Shown here: positions 7,826-17,555 of the stretch, in pieces | Layout of the letters: the number at the start of each line of letters is the position of its first letter | Position numbering within the stretch: the stretch's first letter is position 1 | From: Gnomoniopsis sp. IMI 355080 | Lineage: Eukaryota; Ascomycota; Sordariomycetes; Diaporthales; Gnomoniaceae | Length of the DNA stretch: 17,555 nucleotides | Direction: 5' to 3' | Assembly (NCBI GenBank): GCA_027946555.1 | Contig: JAPEVC010000400.1 | Span: 1 to 17,555 of the forward strand | Translations under genes and position numbers: made by a program | Notes under the pieces: generated by a model | Told to the model about the DNA's origin: nothing | Seen by the model: only the letters and a program-made list of their open reading frames with translations | Database searches by the model: none

Positions 7826-9653
7826 ATGAAGACTCCAGCACGCGTGTTTCTGTTCCTAGCAGGAGCCAGCATCACTTCTGCTTTACACACCAGCAGCATA
7901 ACCGTGCCCACCAACCTGACCACACGCGCCCTGGTCCGCGATGCGTATGGTTACTCCGTCGAGCCTGTCTGGCTGAGCTGGTACACCAACACAAGCTTGA
8001 TGACCACTCTTCTGCAGGAGATCACCAATGTGACGGGGAAGCCGCCGCCGGTACGGATTGGGGGCACGACGAGCGATGAGACGACGTTGTATGAGAACAT
8101 TCCGGGAGGTGGGGAGAGTAATGGGACGGCACAGTTGTAAGTATTGTCATGAAGGAAAAAGCAGTTGTGATCAGGGAATGGGCAAAAGGAAAGAGGGAAA
8201 TGCTGATATCGTGATCGCAGTAATATTACAGCAGACTGGTACTCTTCCTTTGCAGACTACTTTCCCTCTGGGACAGACATCATCTATGCGCTCAACTTCG
8301 CAGACAACAGCAGCAACTGGAGCAATGCGCAAGCACAGGCTGAAGCTATTTGGGACGCGCTGGGCGACAAGGTGATTTTGTTTGAGCTGGGTAACGAAGT
8401 CGACCACTTCATCAACGAGAAATGGCGGGCGCCAGGGTGGGATGTTGCGCAGTACATTGAGCAATTCGGCAACTTTACTGCAAATATCATGACGGCAGAC
8501 TGGTACACGGGCGCAGCCTCCGCACCGCCAAAGTTCCAAGCGGCATCCTTTGCAGACCCACCGTGGGTTCCCGACCAGCAGGACGAGATCGATAATTTCG
8601 ATATCATCAATCTCACAGCCGGCGGGCTTGTCGATCCCCAGCACAGGGTCATTGATACGTACACTGTTCATCTCTACCCGCAGTCGACATGTGACACGGA
8701 GCGCTGGCTGCGCATGCGCCTCGACTTGCTCTCCAATCACACCACGCTATGGCTCAATGTATCCCAGTATGTTCCGCAGGTGGCAGCAGCCGATGCGGCG
8801 AACACGACGCTTGTTTTTGGCGAGACCAACAGCGTGAGCTGCAGCGGCAGAAGCGGCATCAGCGATACCTTCGGCGCGGCGCTGTGGAGTGTGGATTATG
8901 TGCTTCTGGCGGCGAGTATCGGTATGCCGAAGGTGTACTTTCACCTCGGGGCGCAGAGCCAATACAGCGCGTTCACGCCGGAGCCGGTAAGTCACGTCTG
9001 GGAGAATGGATTTCTTCTCAGCCTGTCCAGCCTTTTGGGTCGTGAGAACTCATAGCTCCGAATTCTTGATATGTACTACACTTTTTTTGTTTTCTTCTCC
9101 AGGCAACGACTAACTTCCAAACGTGTAGTATGTCCTAGATAATGAGACACTCACATCCGGAATCAGGGCAAATTTCTACAGCCACTATTTCATTGCAAAG
9201 GTGGTTGAGGGGTTGGACGAGGGCGAGGCATATGGGATTGCGGCACTGCCCGGGGCAAATAGCAGTGATCTCAGTGGGTATGCGGTCTATCACGATAACG
9301 CACTTGCGAAGCTGGTTTTCCTGGATATGGGCGTTTGGAATGGCACCGAGGGCCTGAGCAATCCGTCCACGCTGAGCAGTACCGATGGCACGGTGTTTAG
9401 CAACGGCACAAGGGCAAGCTACAACATGACGGTCAACACACCCTGGACAGTTGGACAGAGTGTGGAGGTCCTCCGACTGCAGGGACCTGGTACGAACGCG
9501 AAAAGTCTTGTGAATGTGTCGGGGGTGACTTTTGATACGACAACGGGCGACAAGATCGGGCAAGACACGACGGAGGCTGTGACTGTGGGTGAGGGCGGTG
9601 TGGTGACTTTTGGGCTGCTGGAGGCTGAGGGGGTATTGTTGACGGCGACCTAG
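7826..9653 (+). CDS. Secreted glycoside hydrolase family 79 protein (beta-glucuronidase-like), three exons, 533 aa
   Basis: Exons 7826-8136, 8221-8986 and 9129-9653 join in frame into 533 residues. The start is the first in-frame ATG after a TAA at 7781-7783. Residues 1-19 form a signal peptide: a short MKTPAR head, a hydrophobic core, then T-S-A before likely cleavage. VRIGGTTSDETTL (about 76-88) is the conserved substrate-side motif of fungal family-79 proteins. The catalytic domain is a clan GH-A barrel. ELGNE places the acid/base at E163; VFGETN places the likely nucleophile at E305, in the right order and motif context. The C-terminal 100 or so residues fit the beta-sandwich domain of the family. 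About 18 N-x-S/T sequons point to a heavily glycosylated extracellular enzyme. Characterised members remove glucuronic or 4-O-methylglucuronic acid from glycans such as arabinogalactan proteins; the exact substrate here is inference. No neighbouring polysaccharide-degrading gene is seen. Confidence 0.9.
8137..8220 (+). other. 84-bp first intron of the hydrolase gene
   Basis: Donor GTAAGT at 8137-8142, branch point CTGAT at 8203-8207, and acceptor GCAG ending at 8220. Exon 1 ends with TT, and the first base of exon 2 (T) completes a Phe codon, giving GTAQFNITADWYSSF, typical of the family. Without splicing the frame ends at the TAA at 8138-8140 inside the donor. Confidence 0.92.
8987..9128 (+). 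other. 142-bp second intron of the hydrolase gene
   Basis: Donor GTAAGT at 8987-8992 in phase 0 after SAFTPEP. The supported acceptor is GTGTAG ending at 9128, with CTAAC at 9110-9114 as branch point 14 nt upstream. Exon 3 then begins YVLDNETLTSGIRANFYSHY, which continues the family alignment. A more classic pyrimidine tract and CAG end at 9102, but using that acceptor brings an in-frame stop within 12 codons. Confidence 0.85.
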
Positions 9654-9774
9654 GTATCTAGGCATTGACAGTTGACGTATGATGGCGTTGGGTCCGTCTA
9701 GATGGGTTCAACGGTCGGTCGGTCTAACAGACGGGAGAGCGAGGCAGCTCCCAAGAGTGGTGCTGCAAGAAATG

Positions 9775-9788
9775 TAGGTAGGTAGGTG
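9775..9788 (+). repeat. Left copy of a 14-bp inverted repeat
   Basis: TAGGTAGGTAGGTG here is the exact reverse complement of CACCTACCTACCTA at 10308-10321. Both copies are outwardly bounded by TA, so the 547-bp interval could be read as a small element flanked by a TA duplication. The motif is simple-sequence TAGG, however, and such words recur in the region, so an element is not proven. Confidence 0.5.
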
Positions 9789-9843
9789 AGCTAGGACGTG
9801 TTCATACTAGCAAGCTAGGAAGGTAGTTTAGATACCTACTTGG

Positions 9844-9862
9844 GTACCTAGCGCCTAGGTAC
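9844..9862. repeat. 8-bp TACCTAGG-type palindrome
   Basis: GTACCTAG (9844-9851) and CTAGGTAC (9855-9862) are perfect inverted arms around CGC. It belongs to the TACCTAGGTA word family frequent in this intergenic DNA. No transcript context suggests a terminator. Confidence 0.5.
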
Positions 9863-10307
9863 ATTGGTCCCTAAGATAGCAGAGTTCGGACGACAAAACT
9901 CCACCCTAATATAAGCCACGAGCACATGGATGGGCCCGCATTCCAGGGGTACTGAGCACTTGCAGAGACAGAACAGACGGCTCAGAGCACAAGTGCAACT
10001 CCAGGGCCCACCAAACGGGCCCAACGGAGTTTAGCTCCCGAGCCACACGGCGTGCAACTGTGGGGAGGGGGAGGAAATATGGCAGGCCGAGCGAGCAGCG
10101 AGCCAACAAGCTGGCGAGACACCTAGTCGGAAAATTAATTTGGACGTTCGAGGCTCGTGGAGACTCCTATTGAGTGCAGTTACCCAGCTAAGGCTGTGCA
10201 TCAGTCACAGTCCCCAAAGTCTACTGTTCCTTGGGTTGCACAATCCCTCGTCCCGCACAACTTTCTCTCCATTCTGAGAACTCACGTCACTTGCCGTCTC
10301 GCGCGCC

Positions 10308-10321
10308 CACCTACCTACCTA
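10308..10321 (-). repeat. Right copy of the 14-bp inverted repeat
   Basis: CACCTACCTACCTA, reverse complement of 9775-9788, followed by GGTA. It lies about 535 bp upstream of the DOCK start codon, inside its probable promoter. Confidence 0.5.
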
Positions 10322-10855
10322 GGTATCTTGGGGAGCCAGCACCTCCTAGCAAGCAGCCTGCACCACTTAGCTCTAATCACCCAGTCACCTCCCACAACCT
10401 TGCTGCCAGCATATTACCCATCACTGACCCTGCCAGCCTGCCCGAGCCTAAGAAGGGCTGATTGGCCCCTGAATGTGAACACATTCTCTGCTCCTCCCCG
10501 CTCTCGACTGTGCGTGCGCCATTCGCGCTCTAAGAGGGTGCCGCAGCTCTCAATTAAATGCGATTTGCTGAGAAATTCAACTAGTGTCAGGTACGCTTCA
10601 CACACACAAGAACCCCCCCGAGCACGACGACATTCCATCCTGTACTTGGGCGGCGCCAATATTTTCCTGCTGCACGGATTACTCACTTATACCTACTGTA
10701 GGTAATTCTACATGCACAGTACCACTCGCGACCGAATCAAAGATAGAACACGAATCAACATTCGAAGGAGCCTCGTTGCGCGATAGGAACCTCTTCCCCG
10801 CGTCTGTCTCGAACCCCCGGCGGTCAATTGGCAGCTTCATGTCGTCCTCGTCAAC
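10322..10855 (+). promoter_or_regulatory. Promoter and leader of the DOCK gene with upstream ATGs
   Basis: ATTGG (a CCAAT box on the minus strand) at 10461-10465 is followed at once by CCCCT, a stress-element core, at 10466-10470. Four upstream ATGs lie before the main start. One at 10473 is followed directly by TGA. One at 10558 opens 8 codons. One at 10712 opens 24 codons ending at 10784-10786. One at 10839 is out of frame and runs across the main start to a stop about 40 bp beyond it. Which of these are transcribed is unknown. A leader intron cannot be excluded. Confidence 0.4.
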
Positions 10856-13800
10856 ATGCCCTGGCAACCCCTGCCTCGCATTGCCTTCGCTATAGCGACA
10901 TATCCCTTTGCTCCCCAAGAGCCCCAAGACCTCCCGCTCGAGATTGGCGACGAGCTGTACATCATAGAGGAAACCCCGGACGGAAACTGGCTGCGCGGCT
11001 ATCTGGTCGCACAACCATCACTACTCGCTGGTCTGACCTCCGTCAAGGGCCAGACCCTCGAGGCCCGCATATACAATGGCATCTTCCCACGCACTTGTGT
11101 CGAGATCAGGGAGGTGCTAGGCGAACCGGACCAAGGCGATGAGGACGAGGATCCCGGCGCCGACTCGGCCAAGGGCGGGCTGGTGGGCGATGCAAGAAAA
11201 TCCAGGAAATGGACAAGAGACGTGCCGCTCGACATAAATGGAAAACTCTCCGTTCCGGTCAAACGGGATCCCGATGCTCCTCGCCCCCAGGCTCCTGTGC
11301 CCATGCTGAAAATTGGTGACGAGACGCCCACGTCCGCCTCGGAGCCCCTGATCGACGAGATTGCCTCATGTCTCCGCGAGTGGCACTCTACCAATCTTCA
11401 CGAGCTTCTCCTCACACGCCAGTATCCCAGATTGGACGACTTATCGCAGCTTGTCACGACCCTCTATTTCGCGAGGCAGCAGTTCCTGCATAATGTGCTC
11501 ACCTCCTGGGAATACCACCATCTGCGCGAGAAAACAGTCTGGGACCTTGTGCGCGTCAACAAATTATGTGGCGGAGAAGTCATAGTGCGCGATCCTCAGG
11601 AGCGTGGGCGGGTTCTCACTGCAGATGATTCCGTGGTCGAGGTTACGAAATTGCAGTCTGTCATGAGCCTGCTCGAGGAGCCTCCGCGCCCGGTGGTCGA
11701 GTTGACATCCCTACACCATCTGCTGGTAGATGTGCGAAGCTTTGCCGGTGCGGTCGGTGGGAACACAAGTCTGATCCTCTATCTGGTCCGCAAACCAGTT
11801 GGCGGTACCCTCACACAACTATCAGAGTGCTACATCATCGAGATACCGACAGATGGCGGGATGGATGCGATGGGGAAGAGGGTTCAGGCATTGACACGGA
11901 CACTCTTCACAGATCTTTCGCCTCAAGATATTGGGAGTGTGCCTTCGGCGGAGTCGGACATCTACCTCGTGGTAAAGGTCCGTACTGCCACGCAGCTGAG
12001 CACAAATAAGCCACGGTCAAGATCTGGCTCTGGCACTTTGTCCCGAGAACACTCAGTACAGTCCGGCAATGCCTCGAGGCCGCCTTTGACGGGTGGAAAT
12101 AAGTCTATGCGAAGGAGCTTCATGTGGGCGGGCAAAAGCACCAAATCTATGTCACGGAATCCCGCCATGGCGAAACTCGACGAAACTGCCGAGGACAGGC
12201 CACCATCCGGTGCTACAAGTGGGAGCCGAGACGGACCTCAACCACCGGGAACTGCTAATTCAAAAACATCACAAAGTTCAAGCGATGGTGGTAACTCGAT
12301 TGTCGCCGATCGCCTCGTTGGCGTTGGGTGCCTGCGGCTGAATTCCATCATGAAGCAAGATGAGGAAGTGGAGCAGGTAGTGGACATCTGGATGCCCTCC
12401 TCAAGGTGGATCTCAGAGAAGGAGACCGGCGATGAATGGGATCCGCTGATACGAGAACTGCTTGACAGTAGTTCTGGACAATACGAAAAATCCAGGAACG
12501 CTGAACGAGTTCAAGTGCGCCTCAAGGCTTTCGACCATCCAGACTCCGAGGTTCTGGTGAAGGCAACCCCGACCCTACTCTCGGGGATATCAAGGACCAG
12601 AAAGATTGGGTTCTCAGGCGCACCGACGAAGCCAAGATCGGACATTTATCTTACTCTCGATGAGACAGTATTGTCCAAACAGACGCTACTCTCAAGATTT
12701 GGCAGCAGTGCGATAGCCATGCCCCAGAACCTACCCGGAAATAACCTCCAAGTCACTCTAGAGGTACGAGGACCAGCTGGGGAGCTGATTGAGAATTCCA
12801 TATATCCATCTGCCAATTCCGATGGCCTTGATCAATGGAAGTCCATGGCAGTGGAAGCTGGCGAGCCTTGGAGACAAACCCTGCGCTTTAATGTGAAGGA
12901 AGAAAATGTCTCCAGCGCTCATGTGGTCATCTTCCTGGCCAACTTGCCCAATCCGCCGTTCGCGGTTGCGCACCTGCCTCTGTGGGATCAGCAGGCTTTC
13001 ATCAAGGATGGTCCACATGGTTTGTTATTGTACAAGTTCGACGAGTACACAGCAACCGCCCAAGCTGGTCCAGCTGGCCGAGGTGGCTATTTATCCTTAG
13101 CATGGGCTGCGAAGGGTCACTCGGCAGACGTCACCGGCCCATTGGCCACTCTGCGAGTGCAAACTTACCTTTGCAGTACAAAATTTTCCCAGGACCGTGT
13201 GATCTTGGCTCTGTTGAAATGGAAGGAGAGGCCACGGGACGAAATCCCGACTCTCCTTCAAGAACTTATTTTTGTCGATGAAATCGAAATTGTCAAGCTG
13301 CTGAATGATGTGCTGGATTCACTCTTTGGCATTCTCGTCGAATGGTCGGGCAATGATGAGTACGAAGACCTTGTTTTCACGGCCTTGATTCGGGTCTTGG
13401 ACATCACGCATGACAGACGCTTCAACATTGCACCTCTTGTGGATCAATATGCCGAGAACCAGTTCAACTATCCGTTCGCGACACCATGCTTAGTAAGGTC
13501 TTTTACACGGTTGCTGCAAAAGCCTACTGAACCGGAAACAGCGCGGAAACTCAGGGCAACTTTCAAGGTTGTCCGTCACATACTGAAGTTCATCACCCAT
13601 GGCCGCGGTCAGCAGAAGGCGAAGGAAGCCGGCATTGGTATTACTGGTAGCAACCCGGGCTTCACTAGGCACCTGCGGAGCATTTTCAAGGCACTCGATT
13701 CTATGATGCGCAGTACCGCACCCGTCCTCGTCGGAAGTCAGACACTAGCTGTCCAGCATTTTCACACATGGCTTCCTGAGCTTTCTGGACTGCTGTCAAC

Positions 13801-16800
13801 CGAGGAAATCCTCCATATAGCTATCGACTTCATGGACTCGTGCTCGCTTGTAAAGGGCAAGTTGGTTTTATACAAGCTCATCCTCATTATCAATTATGCC
13901 AAACTCGACATCTTCTCGCATCCAGAGCAAAGATCTGCCCTGAGCGCTAATACTGTTAGGTGGATTGCGCCACACTGGGGTCACACAGAAGAAGTCACGA
14001 GTTTGTGGAAGGACCAAGTTCGTCTGTGTTGTTCGATTTTGGCCAGTCAGGTTGACCATCTTGGCCCTGAAATCCCGGACTACGTTCCAAAAATCATTGA
14101 GTCGTTCCTCTGCATCCAGGCAGCGCCTCGACGGGCCAAGACCGGTCTCTCTCTCCTATTCCCGACAAGCTATCCCTTCCCGACAAAACCAACCACAGAG
14201 GACATGGTAGTTGAGGAAGCTCTGATCGAATTGTCTGCTGTCCTTTCTGCTTTGGCAAACTCGCCTAGCGGTATGCAGTTGGAGCTGACCGACGATGATC
14301 TGGGCGTAGTACTTGAGAATATACTCCTTGTGCAGATGAGTATCCTGCAGGGGGAGGCTTTCCCTCCCGATTGGTTGAGCGTCCATATTTACCACCACAA
14401 GTCTACCATGCGGACACTGCATTACCTTTCGGGCATCCTCCTAGAGAGCTTCCTGCCGCAACCTGATGAAGCAGACACGTTCAATACCGAACTGTGGAAG
14501 GGCTTCTTTACGACCCTGCTCAAATTGGTAGGCAGCCCATCGCTCGCGCTCGAGACCTTCCCAGAGCAGAAGAGACGAGCTGTCTGGAAGATTGCCGGAG
14601 ACGTTCGAGAACATGGTGCTGATCTCCTAAGGAGAACTTGGGAGGCCATTGGGTGGGACACAAGCCAGGACGATAGACAACGCTATGGCCTAACCAGGAT
14701 GGGTGGCTACCAAGTCCAATATGTACCCACACTCGTGGGCCCGATTGTTGAGCTTTGTCTTAGTGTACATGAAGGCTTGCGGAAGATGGCAGTTGAGGTC
14801 CTGCAAACGATGATTGTTAGCGAGTGGACGCTCAGTGAGGATCTCTCGATCATACAGACCGAGATCATCGACAGCCTGGATGCTTACTTCAAGTCAAAGC
14901 CTGTGACTGAAAGCATTCTCCAAAAGCTTTTTATCGGTGAGCTCTTGGAGAGGTTTTCGCCACTGGCCGGAGGCGAGGATGAATCACTTTACGCTGCTAT
15001 TCGAGAGCTGATGGCAACAGTCGATGAGTTCTTGGACTTGCTGGTCGCGGTTCACGGTGGAGATGGCTCTGGTGAAGCTTCGAACCTGATCAACCGCCTG
15101 CGTCTGATGGAATTCCTGCGCGACATGCAGAAGGAAGAGATATTTGTGCGATACGTACATCAACTGGCGGATCTTCAGGCCGGACTGAGGAATCACACAG
15201 AAGCTGGTCTAGCCTTGCGACTACACGCCGACCTCTACGATTGGGACCCTGTCAAGACCTTGCCTGCACTTCGAGATCCTGAGTATCCTCCTCAATCTTG
15301 TTTTGAAAGGAAAGAGAGGATTTACTTCGACATGATCAAGTTTTTCGAGGACGGCGAGGCATGGAGCAGTGCGCTCACAGCCTACAAAGAACTCGAGCTG
15401 CAATACGAATCGAATGTGTTCGACTTCGCCAAGCTGGCTAGAACCCAGAGGGCGGTCGCCACGATATACGAGACGATTGCCAAGAGCGAAAAGCTAGTAC
15501 CAAAGTACTACAAAGTTGTCTTCAAGGGCCTAGGATTCTCGCCCAGCTTGAGAGACAAGGAGTACATATACGAAGGTTGGCCGAGTGAGCGCGCATCCGG
15601 ATTCACAGATCGCATCCAGGAGCAATTCCCGTCGGCCCAGATCGTGACGAGTGACAACATCGACGACGTGGAAGGGCAATTTCTAATCGTCTCGTCTGTC
15701 AGTCCTCATCGTGACCTGTCCCATCACGTCTTCCAACGGGCTAGAGTGCCGCAGATCACACGGGACTACGTTATTTCTGCCCATCCACAGAAGTTCTCCA
15801 TCTCAATCAAGAGGAACACTAGCGGATCCGCCGAGACACACTACGCGGAGAAGGTCGTGTATTCCACAGCAGAGCCATTCCCAACAATCCTACGCCGCAG
15901 CGAGATCGTGAGCATGGATGAAGTTCATCTTACCGCGAAGGAGGCAGGTTTAGAGCGCATCGTACGCAAGACGCAGGAGATGACAGCCGTGGAGAAGAAG
16001 GTCATCGAGGGTGACAAGAGCGACGAGGTCGCGCAGCTACTTGTTGACGCCATTGGCATCAGCGTCAACCCTGGCTCGGAGAACAGCGTTGTGGTTTATC
16101 GTCAGCTTATTCCCGGCGCACAATCCGCAATGGACAACGCGTCACGCGATGGCGATGCGGACCTTGATGACCTCGATGCGCAAATGGAGGAGCACCAGGC
16201 GGCGCCCGAACTGAGTCCTCAGGAGAATGCGATCAAGATGGCACTTATCGATCACGCCATTATGCTGAAGCGGTGCCTTGCAACGTTATCAAAGAGCTCG
16301 AATCAGAACCTTGCCAACAGCTATGAGGATCTGCACAGAAGTAAGTGACTTCGACCCCGAGACATTTTTGTGCTTTGCTAACATCTCCCCAGACTTTGAG
16401 ACGACCTTTGCACCAGAGATTGAAGCATTCACTCCGCCACAACCGACCAGTGACAACCAGGCGCCCATGTCACCGAGCATTGTTTCTCCAATTACCCCGA
16501 GGGGCCACCAGCACACCTTCAGCAATGGGTCTGCGAACGGGACAGCCGAAGTTACCACTATGCAGCCGGTCTCTTTGCGACAAAGTCGCGGTGCGCGGCT
16601 GAGTTTTCTTGGAGGTCGGAAAAAGGAGCACCAGCCTCCACCATCTGCGCATACGAATGGCGGGCAGCACCCAATCAACGAAGTAGACGAGAACCCTACC
16701 AAGACGCAAGATTCGCGCCGGACGAGCTTTTTCCGTTCGACTTCGTTTGACAACCCACGGCCATCCAAGGCCGGATACAACGTCTCTGTGACGGCGAGCA

Positions 16801-17069
16801 ATGGCACGACTGTGTCTAATGGACCGCTATCGAGGTCGAACACGGACGCCAGTGACTGGGTGACGGACTCTGGAGGAGGCAGTCGTGGCAGCTATGACAC
16901 GCGTATGTTGTCCGGTACGCCTGTCGACTCGATCGATAAGGATCGGGAGGGCGTCAGCGGTGTGGCGACGGCGAAAATGGGTGGTGTCAAGAAGAGGCTG
17001 AGCCTGTTGAAATTGGGTACAAGGAAGGCGAAGAATAATGGGATGATGGGGGCGTTGAATGAAGAGTAG
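10856..17069 (+). CDS. DOCK-family guanine nucleotide exchange factor (two exons, 2053 aa)
   Basis: Exons 10856-16340 and 16393-17069 give 2053 residues, similar to large fungal Dck1-type proteins. DOCK proteins activate Rho-family GTPases (Rac-like; Rho5 in budding yeast), usually with an ELMO partner, at the plasma membrane or, in yeast under stress, at mitochondria. An SH3 domain spans residues 9-84 (ATYPF, EIGDELYIIEE, W45, F77-P78). A helical DOCK N-terminal region follows, broken by a Ser-rich disordered insert at about 385-482. The C2-like DHR-1 lies at about 594-753 and starts SDIYLTLDE. A long helical stretch leads to the catalytic DHR-2 at about 1413-1830. Its markers include MQKEEIFVRYVHQLADLQ, YYKVVFKGLGF and, at about 1735-1739, SVNPG, which fits the nucleotide-sensor loop. 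The tail after about 1830 is Ser/Pro-rich with basic patches. The start has A at -3 (TCAACATGCC) and directly precedes the SH3 domain. The target GTPase is inferred from the family. Confidence 0.93.
16341..16392 (+). other. 52-bp intron of the DOCK gene
   Basis: Donor GTAAGT at 16341-16346, branch point GCTAAC at about 16376-16381, and acceptor CCCCAG ending at 16392. It splits one Asn codon (A at 16340, AC at 16393-16394) and joins YEDLHR to NFETTFAPEIEAF, continuing the last helix of DHR-2. If retained, the protein ends two codons into the intron (TGA at 16346-16348) and loses the whole C-terminal tail. Confidence 0.92.
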
Positions 17070-17555
17070 GAGGCTGACTTCAAGGCTGCGGGATTCCCTT
17101 CTTGCACATATCGTCTTTGAACAGGGACTTTTTTAATTGATAAGTCTCCCAACCCTGTACTTTTCCAGACTGGGCGGCGTTCTGGATAGTCGTGGAGGGG
17201 CTTGAAGGAGAAATCTCTTCGTTTCGAAGTTCTTCGAGCACAGCAACGCGCAATAATGATTGCGTCGTGGAACACCTGGGAGGCAAAGACGCCCAGGGGA
17301 CGCAGGTATTTTTTTGATATCCCATCTTGTACAAAAGCCGAAGGAGGAGATGTCGATAGGCCGTGGAGGCGGGGGCCGTCAATGTATTATTATCAACCTT
17401 TCACTTTGTACATGGAATTGGTCTCGTTGAGCGCGCTAGATACCATTAACATACTTTTCTCCCTCTGATGCTCCCGAGTACTGCGCAGTTCACGTATTTG
17501 GATTTCGTATTGGTTGGTTGTCAGCAGTAGACCCAGACTTCCCCCTACCCCGGGT
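17070..17555. other. 3' flank of the DOCK gene
   Basis: About 490 bp with no recognisable gene. A T-rich patch near 17130-17140 followed by AATTGATAA could belong to 3' end formation. Small frames on both strands overlap each other and show no domain. Nothing else stands out to the window edge. Confidence 0.45.

Larger units (their letters stand above)
9654..10307. other. Intergenic region before the DOCK gene, TAGG-rich
   Basis: The region contains the hydrolase 3' flank, a GGTC triplet repeat at 9713-9724, and a block from 9775 to 9862 dense in TAGG/CCTA words. TATAAG is present at 9910-9915 but is 940 bp from the DOCK start. No reading frame here resembles a protein. TACCTAGGTA-type words are common between genes in many Sordariomycetes, which is part of the taxonomic guess. 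Confidence 0.55.

Noticed and set aside
10157..10705. 182-codon + frame before the DOCK gene
   Set aside because: No domain, covers a promoter-like region with CCAAT and stress-type words, and overlaps a comparable - frame.
1..17555. CRISPR array, transposase, reverse transcriptase, polyketide or peptide synthetase cluster
   Set aside because: No spaced repeat array and no such protein motifs were seen on either strand; the gene set looks like ordinary fungal chromosome.

Overview
The window looks like nuclear DNA of a filamentous ascomycete (Pezizomycotina, probably a Sordariomycete). Introns are short (52-142 bp) with GTAAGT donors and CTAAC- or CTGAT-type branch points. Leaders are pyrimidine-rich, gene spacing is wide, and intergenic DNA holds TAGG/CCTA and TACCTAGGTA-like motifs. 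The class-level guess is inference; the spliced gene architecture is read directly.

Four protein-coding genes are supported, all on the + strand. (1) Positions 76-646 are the last exon of a zinc-type, CAD-like NADP-dependent alcohol dehydrogenase whose 5' part lies outside the window. (2) Positions 5122-6926 encode a 583-residue bZIP transcription factor in two exons; the intron falls exactly between basic region and leucine zipper. (3) Positions 7826-9653 encode a secreted 533-residue family-79 glycoside hydrolase (beta-glucuronidase-like) in three exons. (4) Positions 10856-17069 encode a 2053-residue DOCK-family guanine nucleotide exchange factor (SH3, DHR-1/C2, DHR-2, disordered tail) in two exons.

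Intergenic DNA fills the rest. A 4.5 kb stretch (647-5121) before the bZIP gene has no recognisable gene. It holds a strong two-state hairpin near 2288-2320, small dispersed repeats, and the bZIP promoter and leader. About 0.9 kb (6927-7825) separates the bZIP and hydrolase genes. About 1.2 kb (9654-10855) with TAGG-type repeats and several upstream ATGs precedes the DOCK gene. The last 0.5 kb is 3' flank.

The genes do not form an evident pathway or secondary-metabolite cluster. They look like independent genes: redox metabolism, transcription control, extracellular polysaccharide or glycoprotein breakdown, and Rho/Rac signalling. I found no mobile-element gene, CRISPR array or confident RNA gene, and no convincing novel system. 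The better leads are about regulation: upstream ORFs, alternative splice options, the hairpin and the inverted repeats.
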